Positions 11,206 to 19,437 of a stretch of DNA of 64,000 nucleotides are shown in pieces (position 1 is the first letter of the stretch; each line of letters starts with the position of its first letter). The position numbers and the translations under genes are program-made. Location: the NCBI RefSeq assembly GCF_013282725.1, contig NZ_CP054043.1:2356001-2420000 (forward strand). Direction: 5' to 3'. A model generated the notes under the pieces. It did not search any database and had not been told where the DNA came from. It was given only the letters and a program-made list of their open reading frames with translations. This stretch comes from Yersinia mollaretii ATCC 43969. GTDB lineage: Bacteria; Pseudomonadota; Gammaproteobacteria; Enterobacterales; Enterobacteriaceae.

Positions 11206-13044
11206 ATGCTTAGTGGTTGGCATCTACCGGTCCCGCCGTTTGTCCGTCAGCGGGGCGACGCATTGCACATGACATTTTGGTTAGATGGAGAGTGGTTGCA
11301 GGGTGATAAGTTGCCCGCGCAGGTTTTCTTGCGCTGCGAACCAGATAATGAGGAGTGGCTGCTCACTATGGAGGGGGAGCAACGTGATGGTTTCTGGTGT
11401 TACCGCGCGACCTTGCCACTGCATGAAGGTCAGCCCACACGGCGCTACTGTTTTAAGTTGCTGTGGGATGACGACCAGCTCTGGTTCGGCCCATTAGGGT
11501 TTTCAATTGTTCCTCCGGCGCAGTTGGCCCAATTTGCCATTGATGTGCCGGACAGCGGCCCGGATTGGGTTGCTGACCAAGTTTTCTATCAAATATTCCC
11601 TGATCGTTTTGCCAGCAGCCAAGGTGAGCATGGTGTGCAGGATGGCTGTTATATCCACCATGCTGCGGGCCATCCGGTCTCCCGCCGTGAGTGGCAGCAG
11701 CCGCTGGATGATGTGAATGCCGCCTCGACATTCTATGGCGGCGATCTGGCGGGTATCACGCAAAAACTCCCCTATTTGCAACAGTTGGGTGTGACTGCGC
11801 TGTACCTGAATCCCATTTTCACCGCGCCGAGTGTGCATAAATACGATACGCAAGATTATTATCAGGTCGATCCCTATCTCGGTGGTGAGGGCGCTTTTCT
11901 GCAACTACGTGCGGCCACCCGTGATGTGGGCATGAAATTGGTGCTCGATGGGGTGTTTAACCACACGGGTGATTCTCATCACTGGTTTGACCGCCATCAG
12001 CAAGGCGCGAACGGCGCTTGTCATCATCCAGATTCACCTTATCGTGGCTGGTTTAACTTCCTCCCCGATGGGCGGGCGCTGGACTGGAAAGGCAATGCCA
12101 GTTTGCCAAAACTTAACTTCGCGAATGACGACGTGGTGAATCAAATTTATCGCGGTGATAATAGCGTAGTGCGTTATTGGTTACGGCCGCCCTATAGCAT
12201 TGATGGCTGGCGGTTGGATGTCGTGCACATGCTGGGGGAACAGGGCGGAGCCAGAGGGAATTTGCGGCATCTGGCCGGTATCTATCAGGCGGCGAAAGAG
12301 GAGAATTCACAAGCCTATATGCTGGGTGAACACTTTGGTGACGCGCGCAGTTGGTTACAGGCTGGCGTGGAAGATTCAGCGATGAATTACATGGGTTTTG
12401 CCCTGCCAGTGCGCGGCTTTTTGGCGGGTATTGATGTGGCTTATCATCCGATAAAACTCAAGGCCGAAGATTGCGCCTATTGGATGGATGAGTATCGTGC
12501 GGGGCTGTCGCATGATCATCAGCTTCGCTTATTTAACCAGTTGGACAGCCATGACACGGCGCGCTTTATCACGCTGCTCAAGGGTGATAAAGCCCGTATG
12601 CAAATGGCACTGGTGTGGCTGTTTAGCTGGATTGGTGTGCCTTGCCTATTTTATGGTGATGAAATTGGTCTGGACGGCGGCAATGATCCCTTCTGCCGCA
12701 AACCCTTTCCGTGGGATGAGACTCAGTGGGATGGCGAGCTACTGAAACTCTGCCAGCGAATGGCGGCTTTACGCCACAAAAGTATGGCACTGCGCCGTGG
12801 CGGCTGTCAGGTGATTCATGCTGATAATGATTCTCTGGTATTCATCCGCAGCTACCAACGCGAGCGGGTGATGGTCGCAATACAGCGTAATCACGATATG
12901 AATATCTTATTGTCCGCATCACCTTTGCTCAATGTGGCTGAGTGGCGGTGTCTGGAGGGATTTTCCAAACTGGATGTCATTGCGGCTGGGGTTAATCTTC
13001 AATTGCAGGGTGAGAGTGTCACACTATGGCGCAGCCAGTCCTAG
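11206..13044 (+). CDS. malZ: MalZ maltodextrin glucosidase
   Basis: Cytoplasmic GH13 enzyme, 612 aa, that releases glucose from the reducing end of maltodextrins. An N-terminal beta-sandwich domain (about 1-110) precedes the TIM barrel beginning QIFYQIFPDRF. Conserved regions are visible: VLDGVFNH (I), DGWRLDVVHML with the nucleophile Asp (II), GEHFGDA with the acid/base Glu (III) and NQLDSHDTARF with the transition-state Asp (IV). The length matches E. coli MalZ (604-605 aa). The ATG has AGGAGA upstream (11195-11200). Confidence 0.97.
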   Translation: MLSGWHLPVPPFVRQRGDALHMTFWLDGEWLQGDKLPAQVFLRCEPDNEEWLLTMEGEQRDGFWCYRATLPLHEGQPTRRYCFKLLWDDDQLWFGPLGFSIVPPAQLAQFAIDVPDSGPDWVADQVFYQIFPDRFASSQGEHGVQDGCYIHHAAGHPVSRREWQQPLDDVNAASTFYGGDLAGITQKLPYLQQLGVTALYLNPIFTAPSVHKYDTQDYYQVDPYLGGEGAFLQLRAATRDVGMKLVLDGVFNHTGDSHHWFDRHQQGANGACHHPDSPYRGWFNFLPDGRALDWKGNASLPKLNFANDDVVNQIYRGDNSVVRYWLRPPYSIDGWRLDVVHMLGEQGGARGNLRHLAGIYQAAKEENSQAYMLGEHFGDARSWLQAGVEDSAMNYMGFALPVRGFLAGIDVAYHPIKLKAEDCAYWMDEYRAGLSHDHQLRLFNQLDSHDTARFITLLKGDKARMQMALVWLFSWIGVPCLFYGDEIGLDGGNDPFCRKPFPWDETQWDGELLKLCQRMAALRHKSMALRRGGCQVIHADNDSLVFIRSYQRERVMVAIQRNHDMNILLSASPLLNVAEWRCLEGFSKLDVIAAGVNLQLQGESVTLWRSQS

Positions 13045-13060
13045 TTAAGCACTATAGCGA

Positions 13061-13082
13061 GCACTAACTTAGCAGTTAGTGC
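13061..13082. repeat. Perfect 9-bp inverted repeat after malZ
   Basis: GCACTAACT (13061-13069), four-base loop, AGTTAGTGC (13074-13082). It is not followed by a T run, so it may be an mRNA-stabilising hairpin for malZ or an operator for the dehydrogenase gene downstream. Confidence 0.5.
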
Positions 13083-13098
13083 GCAGTAGCAGAAATTA

Positions 13099-13121
13099 AG
13101 GCGGCTAAATGCCGCTTTTTC
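13099..13121 (+). terminator. malZ terminator
   Basis: GCGGC (13101-13105), loop taaat, GCCGC (13111-13115), then TTTTTCTTT. A compact rho-independent terminator. Confidence 0.75.
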
Positions 13122-13191
13122 TTTGGGTGAGATAGTATGTATATAGCGGGTCTACACAGTGGGTAGGCACACTCACCAAAGGGAAAATGAT

Positions 13192-13872
13192 ATGAGCACG
13201 ACTAAAAGACAGGCATTGATTATCGGCGCATCTCGGGGCTTGGGGCTGGGGTTGGTTGATGAACTAAGTCGCCGTGGCTGGTCAGTCACGGCGACGACGC
13301 GCGGTGCGGCGAAAGATACCGGTGCACATGCGGCTCATTGGTTAACATTAGATATTAATCAGCCAGAAAGCATCAAGCAGTTCCTGCCGCAGGTACAGGG
13401 CCAGAAGTTTGACCTGATATTTGTGAATGCGGGTATTTCGGGGCCAGAGCATCAATCAGCGCTGGATGCGAAACCCGAAGAGATCCTTGAACTGTTCCAA
13501 ACCAATGCGATTTCACCTATCCGCATTGCTCAGCATCTGTTGGCGCAACGCAATCCTACTCACAGTGTGCTGGCCTTTATGTCCTCTCAATTGGGGAGTT
13601 TGGGGCACAATGCTTCTGGGCATAAGCCGTTGTATTCCGCCAGTAAAGCTGCGCTGAATATGATGACTCGCAATCTGGTCGCTGAGGTGGCAGACCCGAC
13701 ACTGACCGTGCTATCCATCCATCCGGGCTGGGTAAAAACAGACATGGGCGGAGATGCCGCACCACTGACGGTCGCGACCAGTGTGAAAGGGGTTGTTGAC
13801 CAAATTGAACGCGCTTCAGGCAAGGGTGGTCACGGTTTTATCGACTATCAGGGGCATACATTGCCGTGGTGA
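13192..13872 (+). CDS. Short-chain dehydrogenase/reductase (SDR), substrate unknown
   Basis: Rossmann-fold NAD(P)-dependent oxidoreductase of the classical SDR type, 226 aa. The cofactor-binding glycine motif GASRGLGLG is near the N-terminus, NAG follows at the fourth strand, and the catalytic Ser (FMSSQLGS) and YSASK (Tyr-x-x-x-Lys) are intact. HPGWVKTDMGG is the typical post-catalytic loop of C-factor/CsgA-like SDRs. ATG 13192 is chosen because the upstream in-frame codon at 13159 adds a poorly conserved, hydrophilic extension. Single-gene unit; the neighbours give no clue to the substrate. Confidence 0.85.
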   Translation: MSTTKRQALIIGASRGLGLGLVDELSRRGWSVTATTRGAAKDTGAHAAHWLTLDINQPESIKQFLPQVQGQKFDLIFVNAGISGPEHQSALDAKPEEILELFQTNAISPIRIAQHLLAQRNPTHSVLAFMSSQLGSLGHNASGHKPLYSASKAALNMMTRNLVAEVADPTLTVLSIHPGWVKTDMGGDAAPLTVATSVKGVVDQIERASGKGGHGFIDYQGHTLPW

Positions 13873-13874
13873 TT

Positions 13875-14076
13875 TATACCCATCATACTTCAAGCTGCAT
13901 GTGCGTTGGCTGCTCTTGTTATTCGGCCCATCCATGGGCCTCACCTTGTTGAGGCCGCTGCAAACAGCGTTCAAATCGGTTCCCGACCGATTTGTCACCC
14001 GAATCACTTACCTGAGTAAGCTCATCGGGATTCACTCAATTGCCGCCTTCCCGCAACTCGAATTATTTTGGGTATA
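13875..14076. repeat. ERIC element with internal insertion
   Basis: Enterobacterial repetitive intergenic consensus. Outer ends TATACCCATCATACTTCAAG and the reverse-complementary CGAATTATTTTGGGTATA are present, as are the core TCACTTAC...GTAAGCTC and GGGATTCACTC. Canonical ERIC is about 127 bp. This copy is 202 bp because about 75 bp containing its own small dyads (around 13915-13990) sits in one arm. It starts 2 bp after the dehydrogenase stop, so it would be transcribed as a long hairpin in that 3' UTR. Confidence 0.9.
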
Positions 14077-14096
14077 ATTTGGGTATAAATAGACCG

Positions 14097-14130
14097 ATAA
14101 ATTTCCCCCATCGATCCATTGATGGGGGAG
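14097..14130 (-). terminator. ggt terminator
   Basis: CCCCCATC (14105-14112) and GATGGGGG (14121-14128) form an 8-bp stem, 14 bp beyond the ggt stop in the minus direction. It is followed on that strand by a short AAATTT tract. Hairpin strong, U tract weak. Confidence 0.6.
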
Positions 14131-14143
14131 TCATTAATGGCTA

Positions 14144-15907
14144 TCAGTAGCCGATGGCAGCACCCGCTGGGCGACGAACATCATTGGCTCCGTACAGATA
14201 ACCTTCGCGCACTTTGCCTGAGACGGCAGAGTCATTTCCCGAGTTGGCCGGGCTGACACCGTCAACGCCAGCCAAACCGACCAGAATCAGCTCAGTCGCG
14301 CCCCACGGATTCTGCTCAACCATCTTATATCCCATCGTTTTCAGCAGGTTAAGACTATCTGCGGAGACACCACGCTGCTCGTAATAAACTTCGTCGGGCA
14401 ACCATTGGTGATGAATACGCGGGGCATCCACCGCCTCTTGAGGGGCCATGCCGTGATCAATCACATTCAATGCGGTTTGTAGAGTAATCGTGATGATTCG
14501 TGAACCGCCCGGTGAACCTAACACCATAAATGTCTTACCGTCTTTGGTCACTAGTGTCGGGCTCATGGACGATAGTGGGCGCTTACCGGGGGCGATAGCA
14601 TTCGTCGCTCCCTGAACCAATCCATACATATTTTGCTCACCGACTTTGACAGTGAAATCATCCATTTCATCATTGAGGAAGAAACCCGTGCCAGGGGCTA
14701 TCACCACCGCACCAAAGCGACCATTCACTGTGTAGGTGGTCGAGACGGCATTGCCTTCATGATCGACGATGGAGTAGTGAGTTGTTTCCGGTTTTTCATG
14801 TGGCTGCATACCCGGTTGCACTTCTACCGATGGCGTTGCTCTGTTGGCGACGATCTGCTTGCGAATATCTGCGGCATAACTTTTACTCAGTAGGCGGTCA
14901 ATCGGGTTTTTAACAAACTCCGGATCACCGAGGAAGGTATTACGGTCCATATAGGCATGGCGCATCGCTTCAGTTAGCGTGTGAATGTAAGCGGCAGAGT
15001 TAAAGCCCATACTTTTCAGGTCATAGCCTTCAAGCACATTCAAGGTTTCACATAATGTCACTCCACCTGAGCTAGGCGGAGGGGAGGAGACAAATTTATA
15101 ACCACGATAGCTACAGGTAATGGGCGCGGTTTCAGTGATTTTATAATTGGCGAAATCAGCTGCCGTTAGAATGCCGCCGCCTTTTTTCGCTGCGTTTTCC
15201 ACGGCCTGCGGTATTTTGCCCTGATAAAATGCATCCGGCCCCTTCTCAGAGATCGCGGTCAATGTATCAGCTAAATCAGCTTGAATTAGCCGATCTCCCG
15301 GTTGCAAGGCTTCGCCATCTTTACGCAGGAAAATACGAGCAGATTCAGGGTCCTGACGGAAGCGTTTAACCGTGGTATCCAGAATATCAGTATCGGCGCG
15401 GGTCAATGTAAAGCCTTCGCGGGCCAGCTTGATAGCGGGTGCCATGACTTGCTGGCGGGTCAATTTACCGTATTTCTTTTGTGCGCTGTCCATCCCTAAA
15501 ACCGTGCCGGGAACACCCGCAGCCAGATAGCCATACAAACTGGCATCTTTGGTCACTTTACCCTCTTTATCCAAATACATATCAGCACTGGCAGCGGCAG
15601 GTGCGGTTTCACGGAAATTGATGAATGTATCGGTTCCATCAGCAAGGTGAATGGTCATAAAACCACCGCCCCCAATATTGCCGCAGCATGGATTCACCAC
15701 CGCTTGTGCATATCCCACGGCGACAGCAGCATCAATGGCGTTTCCCCCCATTTTCAAAATATCGGTCCCTACCTGTGAAGCCAGATATTGGGAAGTCACA
15801 ACCATGCCATTCTTTGCCTCTACTGCGGGTGTTGAAGCTGCATGCAGCGTACCACTCACCAGTAAAGCCAATATAGCCAAGGGGTTATTCCATGTTTTCA
15901 AAAGCAT
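14144..15907 (-). CDS. ggt: Gamma-glutamyltransferase (periplasmic)
   Basis: Ntn-hydrolase that cleaves glutathione and transfers gamma-glutamyl groups in the periplasm, 587 aa. A cleavable signal peptide (about 1-23, LLVSGTLHAAS) is followed by the large subunit. The autoprocessing site precedes Thr375 of TTHYSIVD, which becomes the nucleophile of the small subunit. The oxyanion/substrate motifs GGGGFM, LSSMSPTLV and LGSPGGSRI are intact. The start at 15907 has AGGAG about 6 bases upstream and begins directly with the signal sequence. An in-frame start at 16000 would bury it. Monocistronic, with its own terminator. Confidence 0.95.
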   Translation of the reverse strand: MLLKTWNNPLAILALLVSGTLHAASTPAVEAKNGMVVTSQYLASQVGTDILKMGGNAIDAAVAVGYAQAVVNPCCGNIGGGGFMTIHLADGTDTFINFRETAPAAASADMYLDKEGKVTKDASLYGYLAAGVPGTVLGMDSAQKKYGKLTRQQVMAPAIKLAREGFTLTRADTDILDTTVKRFRQDPESARIFLRKDGEALQPGDRLIQADLADTLTAISEKGPDAFYQGKIPQAVENAAKKGGGILTAADFANYKITETAPITCSYRGYKFVSSPPPSSGGVTLCETLNVLEGYDLKSMGFNSAAYIHTLTEAMRHAYMDRNTFLGDPEFVKNPIDRLLSKSYAADIRKQIVANRATPSVEVQPGMQPHEKPETTHYSIVDHEGNAVSTTYTVNGRFGAVVIAPGTGFFLNDEMDDFTVKVGEQNMYGLVQGATNAIAPGKRPLSSMSPTLVTKDGKTFMVLGSPGGSRIITITLQTALNVIDHGMAPQEAVDAPRIHHQWLPDEVYYEQRGVSADSLNLLKTMGYKMVEQNPWGATELILVGLAGVDGVSPANSGNDSAVSGKVREGYLYGANDVRRPAGAAIGY

Positions 15908-16164
15908 TCTGACTCCTGTTATATCCTGCCCGCCAGGGATTACCCGGTCATTTTTGTCTGGCAACTTAAAATCGCTGCTTATGTAATGTGCAAAACACAC
16001 ACCAGTAATAATTAATAGCAGAATTAATGTTTATTACAGCTAATTAATTGGTGATGGAGGGAGGATTGATGACCTACAGTCAGATTGATAGGTTGTTTTT
16101 GTTCGGAGGAGATTAAATTAAGTGAAAACAACTGATTGAAAATAAAGGGATATAACTAAGACGG

Positions 16165-16200
16165 TTCAACTGGGAATGAGAATTATTATATAGACTCTGC
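16165..16200 (+). promoter_or_regulatory. Promoter of the hok mRNA
   Basis: TTCAAC (16165-16170) and TATATA (16187-16192) with 16-bp spacing place the transcript start at about 16200. That is where sequence similar to the 5' end of hok mRNAs (GGCGGGTGCTTGAAGC) begins. Confidence 0.55.
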
Positions 16201-16203
16201 GGC

Positions 16204-16218
16204 GGGTGCTTGAAGCTG
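16204..16218 (+). promoter_or_regulatory. 5' translational activation (tac) element of hok mRNA
   Basis: GGGTGCTTGAAGCTG at the predicted 5' end is the reverse complement, apart from one extra base, of CAGCTTTCAAGCACCC at 16553-16568. In known hok loci this pairing keeps the full-length mRNA silent until 3' processing. Confidence 0.7.
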
Positions 16219-16256
16219 TCTGCTTTAAGTGCTTGCATCAGGCTGAGAGTAGGCAG

Positions 16257-16318
16257 AGAAAAGCCCCGTATCAATGTTAATCAATACGAGGCCCTCTGTA
16301 ATGCACGACAACATTACG
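16257..16318 (-). ncRNA. Sok-like antisense RNA (ends approximate)
   Basis: On the minus strand a hairpin formed from 16263-16271 and 16284-16292 is followed directly by TTTT (16259-16262 on plus), a rho-independent terminator. One mismatch on the plus strand becomes a G-U pair on the minus strand, which favours minus-strand transcription. The RNA would be complementary to the start of the mok frame and repress hok translation through it. A weak promoter (TTGCCT, 17 bp, TACCGT) lies upstream on the minus strand. The 5' end is inferred. Confidence 0.55.
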
Positions 16319-16432
16319 GTAGCCTTTTACCCGCCGAAAGGCAAGGAGGCTGAAGATGCCCAAAAATACGCTTGTTTTATGTCTGTTAATTGTTTGTATA
16401 ACAGTGCTGGCATTGACATTAATTACACGTAA
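16301..16432 (+). CDS. Mok-like regulatory reading frame overlapping hok
   Basis: A 43-codon frame (MHDNITVAFYPPKGK...) starts 55 bp before hok, runs through the hok ribosome site and ends inside hok in another frame. Known hok loci have such a mok gene, whose translation opens the hok start and is the direct target of Sok. The product itself is probably not functional. Confidence 0.55.
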   Translation: MHDNITVAFYPPKGKEAEDAQKYACFMSVNCLYNSAGIDINYT

Positions 16433-16508
16433 ATCACTGTGTGAGCTACGTGCGAAAAATGGGAACAAGGAGGTTGCGGCCATTTTAGCTTACGAATCTG
16501 AACGGTAA
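16356..16508 (+). CDS. Hok/Gef-family membrane toxin
   Basis: 50-residue type I toxin. The N-terminus MPKNTLVLCLLIVCITVLAL is a single membrane helix; the family signature TRKSLCELR is followed by KEVAAILAYESE. Both conserved cysteines of the family (helix and LCE) are present. The ribosome site AAGGAGG (16343-16349) sits 6 bases before the ATG. Expression would depolarise the inner membrane. The frame is intact, with the complete regulatory layout around it (mok, antisense RNA, fold-back ends), so the locus may be active. Chromosomal copies of this family in E. coli are often broken. Confidence 0.92.
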   Translation: MPKNTLVLCLLIVCITVLALTLITRKSLCELRAKNGNKEVAAILAYESER

Positions 16509-16513
16509 GGCGA

Positions 16514-16568
16514 CCGGGCGGGGAGCAATCCCCGCCTTTCGTTGTCAGGTCACAGCTTTCAAGCACCC
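16514..16568 (+). terminator. hok 3' region: hairpin and fold-back inhibitory element
   Basis: GGCGGGGA (16517-16524) and TCCCCGCC (16529-16536) form a strong stem 8 bp after the hok stop, then TTTC. The following CAGCTTTCAAGCACCC (16553-16568) is the 3' partner of the mRNA 5' end (fold-back inhibitor). The first hairpin is probably a stability/processing element, since the fold-back sequence lies beyond it. Confidence 0.65.
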
Positions 16569-16605
16569 ATTGAGTTTTTGCGTAGTCAATTCAGGTGATT
16601 TGGAC

Positions 16606-16639
16606 ATGAAAAAGCCAGTCAGTATGAACTGACTGGCTT
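16606..16639 (-). terminator. Peroxiredoxin gene terminator
   Basis: A perfect 12-bp stem AAGCCAGTCAGT (16612-16623) / ACTGACTGGCTT (16628-16639) with a four-base loop is followed on the minus strand by TTTTTC. It ends the leftward peroxiredoxin transcript. Confidence 0.9.
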
Positions 16640-16678
16640 GATATCCCTGAGTAAAATCAGGGGTAGCGTAAACTGTGA

Positions 16679-17281
16679 TTACAGTTTAGAGGCGTTTTCA
16701 GACAGGTATTTAGCAACGCCATCTGGAGATGCGCCCATACCTGCTTTGCCTTTTTCCCACTGTGCAGGGCAAACGTCACCGTGCTCTTCGTGGAATTGCA
16801 GTGCGTCAACCATACGCAGCATTTCGTCGATGTTACGGCCCAGCGGCAGATCGTTAACCACTTGGTGACGAACAACGCCGTTTTTGTCGATCAGGAAAGA
16901 GCCGCGCAGCGCAACACCTGCATCTGGGTGCTCAATACCGTAGGCTTTCTGAATTTCACGTTTGATATCAGCAACCATTGGGTACTTAACTTCACCAATA
17001 CCGCCGTTATCAACCGGGGTTTTACGCCATGCGTTGTGAACAAACTCGGAGTCGAAAGAGACACCAACAACTTCAACGCCACGTTTCTGGAATTCTTCGT
17101 AACGGTGGTCGAAAGCGATCAACTCTGAAGGACAAACAAAAGTGAAGTCCATTGGCCAGAAGAACAGGACGGCAGGGCGGCCGTTCAGGTGTTTTTTCAG
17201 GTTGAAGTTTTCAACGATTTCGCCGCTACCAAGAACAGCAGCTGCTGTAAAATCAGGGGCTTGACGAGTTACCAGAACCAT
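16679..17281 (-). CDS. 2-Cys peroxiredoxin (AhpC/Tsa type)
   Basis: Thiol peroxidase that reduces hydrogen peroxide and alkyl hydroperoxides in the cytoplasm, 200 aa. The peroxidatic Cys50 is in FTFVCPSE and the resolving Cys171 in GDVCPAQW. GGIG (93-96) and a C-terminal YL (192-193) resemble the GGLG/YF motifs of oxidation-sensitive eukaryotic-type peroxiredoxins more than E. coli AhpC. No ahpF is adjacent, so the electron donor may be thioredoxin (inference). An OxyR-like site lies about 100 bp upstream. Often annotated as ahpC or tsaA. Confidence 0.93.
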   Translation of the reverse strand: MVLVTRQAPDFTAAAVLGSGEIVENFNLKKHLNGRPAVLFFWPMDFTFVCPSELIAFDHRYEEFQKRGVEVVGVSFDSEFVHNAWRKTPVDNGGIGEVKYPMVADIKREIQKAYGIEHPDAGVALRGSFLIDKNGVVRHQVVNDLPLGRNIDEMLRMVDALQFHEEHGDVCPAQWEKGKAGMGASPDGVAKYLSENASKL

Positions 17282-17365
17282 AAATTACTCCTGTTAATAG
17301 GGATGGATTAACCAGTTGTCTTAAAAGTATCGGCACAGCATAGGTATTTAAGCGTTATGAATAAA

Positions 17366-17402
17366 GGGATAAATACCAATCGCTGTGATAGCTTTTACCT
17401 AT
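17366..17402 (-). promoter_or_regulatory. Candidate OxyR binding site
   Basis: On the minus strand ATAGGTAAAAGCTAT (17388-17402) matches the OxyR half consensus ATAGnTnnnAnCTAT exactly. The second half, 7 bp further, is ATTG-n7-TCCC (weak). Total length is the expected 37 bp. Located 85-121 bp before the peroxiredoxin start, it suggests peroxide induction. Confidence 0.6.
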
Positions 17403-17505
17403 CGTTACGACGTTTTTAGTTTCGTAGTCTTGTTAAGATACCCATTTTGGTAGAAAGCGCAAGTGACTTAGCACCATATAACCATACCAAAAAAGATGTT
17501 TTTAG

Positions 17506-18087
17506 CTAAATCTGCTGACGTTTCGCCTGCAACATCATTGTGGGATAAAATGCCCAAAACAGCTGTTCTAACGGCTGATAGTGCTGTTCTATGTCGTGAA
17601 AAGAACCAGCAAGCGCGGCCAGTTTAGGCCGTCGATTAGCCATACCTTGTAACACATCAGCGATAAAAGGGAGTTCAGCATAGCGCTCCAGCCAACGCTC
17701 GGGCCACAAATAGGCGTTGAGGTTCTGAAAACGTTCGGGCGTCTGCTGCAAATGCGGCAAAATCTGGTTTTGCGCATATTGGGTAAAATCGGGCAGCGTA
17801 GAGTCGGGCACCAGTTTATCCCAATTGCGGGCAAGAAAATGGTCCCACAGCACATCTAGAGTAATAGGGGCAACCCGACGATAATCGGCACTGAAATAGG
17901 TACGCGCCTCTTTGACCAACGGCAAGGTATCCGTCATCACATCAACACGGCGATGCATCATGATGCCCGCGACAATTTCAGGTGTGTACTCACCCTGCGG
18001 ATTACCTCGGACAAAATCTGCCAGCAGATTACCGAGTAAAGAGCTGTCAGCCAGCGTGGCGAGGTGAAGATGAGCGAGAAAGTTCAT
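17506..18087 (-). CDS. acpH: AcpH acyl-carrier-protein phosphodiesterase
   Basis: Removes the 4'-phosphopantetheine arm from acyl carrier protein; HD-like fold hydrolase, 193 aa, as in E. coli. [31 protein letters not shown] and [15 protein letters not shown] are family hallmarks with the metal-binding His/Asp residues. ATG 18087 gives the conserved N-terminus; an in-frame codon six residues earlier is not favoured. Divergent from queA, the same layout as yajB-queA in E. coli. Confidence 0.95.
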   Translation of the reverse strand: MNFLAHLHLATLADSSLLGNLLADFVRGNPQGEYTPEIVAGIMMHRRVDVMTDTLPLVKEARTYFSADYRRVAPITLDVLWDHFLARNWDKLVPDSTLPDFTQYAQNQILPHLQQTPERFQNLNAYLWPERWLERYAELPFIADVLQGMANRRPKLAALAGSFHDIEQHYQPLEQLFWAFYPTMMLQAKRQQI

Positions 18088-18231
18088 GTATCGAGTATAA
18101 TTCAAATCGCTATCAACTATCCTTATTTCTTGCAGCCAGTCCCTGAGGGTTCTAGACTAGCGGCCTATTTTTGTGTACCCGCCCCCGCATCTCTGTGGGA
18201 GCGGGTCTGTGCTGATATGAAGTGGAAAGCC

Positions 18232-19320
18232 ATGCGTGTTGCCGATTTTTCTTTCGAACTGCCGGAATCTCTGATTGCCCATTACCCCCAAGCCCAGCGC
18301 AGTGGTTGCCGCTTATTGTCACTGGATGGCCCGACTGGAGCCTTAACGCACGGTATTTTCACTGATTTGCTGGATAAGCTCGAGCCCGGTGACCTGCTGG
18401 TATTCAACAATACTCGGGTGATTCCAGCTCGCCTGTTTGGCCGTAAAGCCAGTGGCGGTAAGCTTGAAGTGCTGGTGGAACGTGTTTTGGATGACCACCG
18501 CGTTCTGGCCCATGTTAAAGCATCAAAATCACCTAAGCCCGGTACGGAGCTGTTATTAGGCGATGATGAGAGCATCCGGGCCACCATGCTGGCAAGGCAT
18601 GAAACCCTTTTTGAGCTGCGGTTTGATGATGAGCGGGATGTTTTCACTATTCTGAATGCAGTCGGCCATATGCCTCTACCTCCTTATATTGATCGCCCTG
18701 ATGAAGACGCTGATCGCGAACTGTATCAAACAGTATACAGTGAGCGCTTGGGGGCGGTGGCTGCGCCAACTGCGGGGCTGCATTTTGACGAGCCAATGCT
18801 GGCGGCATTGCGGGAAAAAGGTATTGAGATGGCCTTCGTGACCTTGCATGTCGGTGCAGGGACATTCCAGCCCGTGCGGGTAGACACCATCGAAGAGCAT
18901 GTCATGCATTCCGAATATGCAGAAGTGCCTCAAGAGGTCGTTGACGCAGTTTTAGCCTGTAAAGCTCGTGGCAAGCGCGTGGTTGCTGTGGGTACAACCT
19001 CAGTACGTTCATTGGAGAGTGCGGCTAATGCCACGGAGAAGGGGCTGATTGCCCCCTTCTTTGGTGATACCTGTATATTTATTTATCCGGGCTATGAATA
19101 CCAAGTAGTGGATGCATTGGTCACCAACTTCCATTTACCTGAGTCAACATTGATAATGCTGGTTTCTGCTTTCGCAGGTTATAAAAACACCATGAATGCA
19201 TACCAGCAGGCTGTGGCAGAACAATATCGATTTTTCAGTTATGGCGATGCGATGTTCATCACTCGTAATCCACAGGCAGGTATAGAGTTGCCCCCCCTGA
19301 ATGGGGCGGATAATCAGTAG
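18232..19320 (+). CDS. queA: QueA S-adenosylmethionine:tRNA ribosyltransferase-isomerase
   Basis: Builds epoxyqueuosine on tRNA by transferring the ribosyl group of S-adenosylmethionine to preQ1-34; 362 aa. Motifs include [37 protein letters not shown] and [16 protein letters not shown] 18232 gives [12 protein letters not shown], the family N-terminus; an open frame begins as far upstream as 18064 but that part is unlike QueA. In E. coli tgt follows directly; here a leftward hydrolase gene intervenes. Confidence 0.96.
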   Translation: MRVADFSFELPESLIAHYPQAQRSGCRLLSLDGPTGALTHGIFTDLLDKLEPGDLLVFNNTRVIPARLFGRKASGGKLEVLVERVLDDHRVLAHVKASKSPKPGTELLLGDDESIRATMLARHETLFELRFDDERDVFTILNAVGHMPLPPYIDRPDEDADRELYQTVYSERLGAVAAPTAGLHFDEPMLAALREKGIEMAFVTLHVGAGTFQPVRVDTIEEHVMHSEYAEVPQEVVDAVLACKARGKRVVAVGTTSVRSLESAANATEKGLIAPFFGDTCIFIYPGYEYQVVDALVTNFHLPESTLIMLVSAFAGYKNTMNAYQQAVAEQYRFFSYGDAMFITRNPQAGIELPPLNGADNQ

Positions 19321-19397
19321 ATCACGTTTCCTTTATGCCTGTCTTTTTCTTGGGATGATATTCCAAAAAACAGCGTATGTGATTAACCCCTGAAACA

Positions 19398-19426
19398 CCC
19401 GGAGCCAGAAAGTATCCGTCTCCGGG
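19398..19426. terminator. Hairpin between queA and the inverted hydrolase gene
   Basis: CCCGGAG (19398-19404) pairs with CTCCGGG (19420-19426). It lies between two convergent genes and may end both transcripts, but no clear U tract follows on either strand. Confidence 0.4.
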
Positions 19427-19437
19427 ATAAATTCGGA

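Noticed and set aside
13875..14076. Insertion sequence or small prophage remnant between the dehydrogenase and ggt
   Set aside because: No transposase or integrase fragment in any frame; the sequence is explained by an ERIC element.
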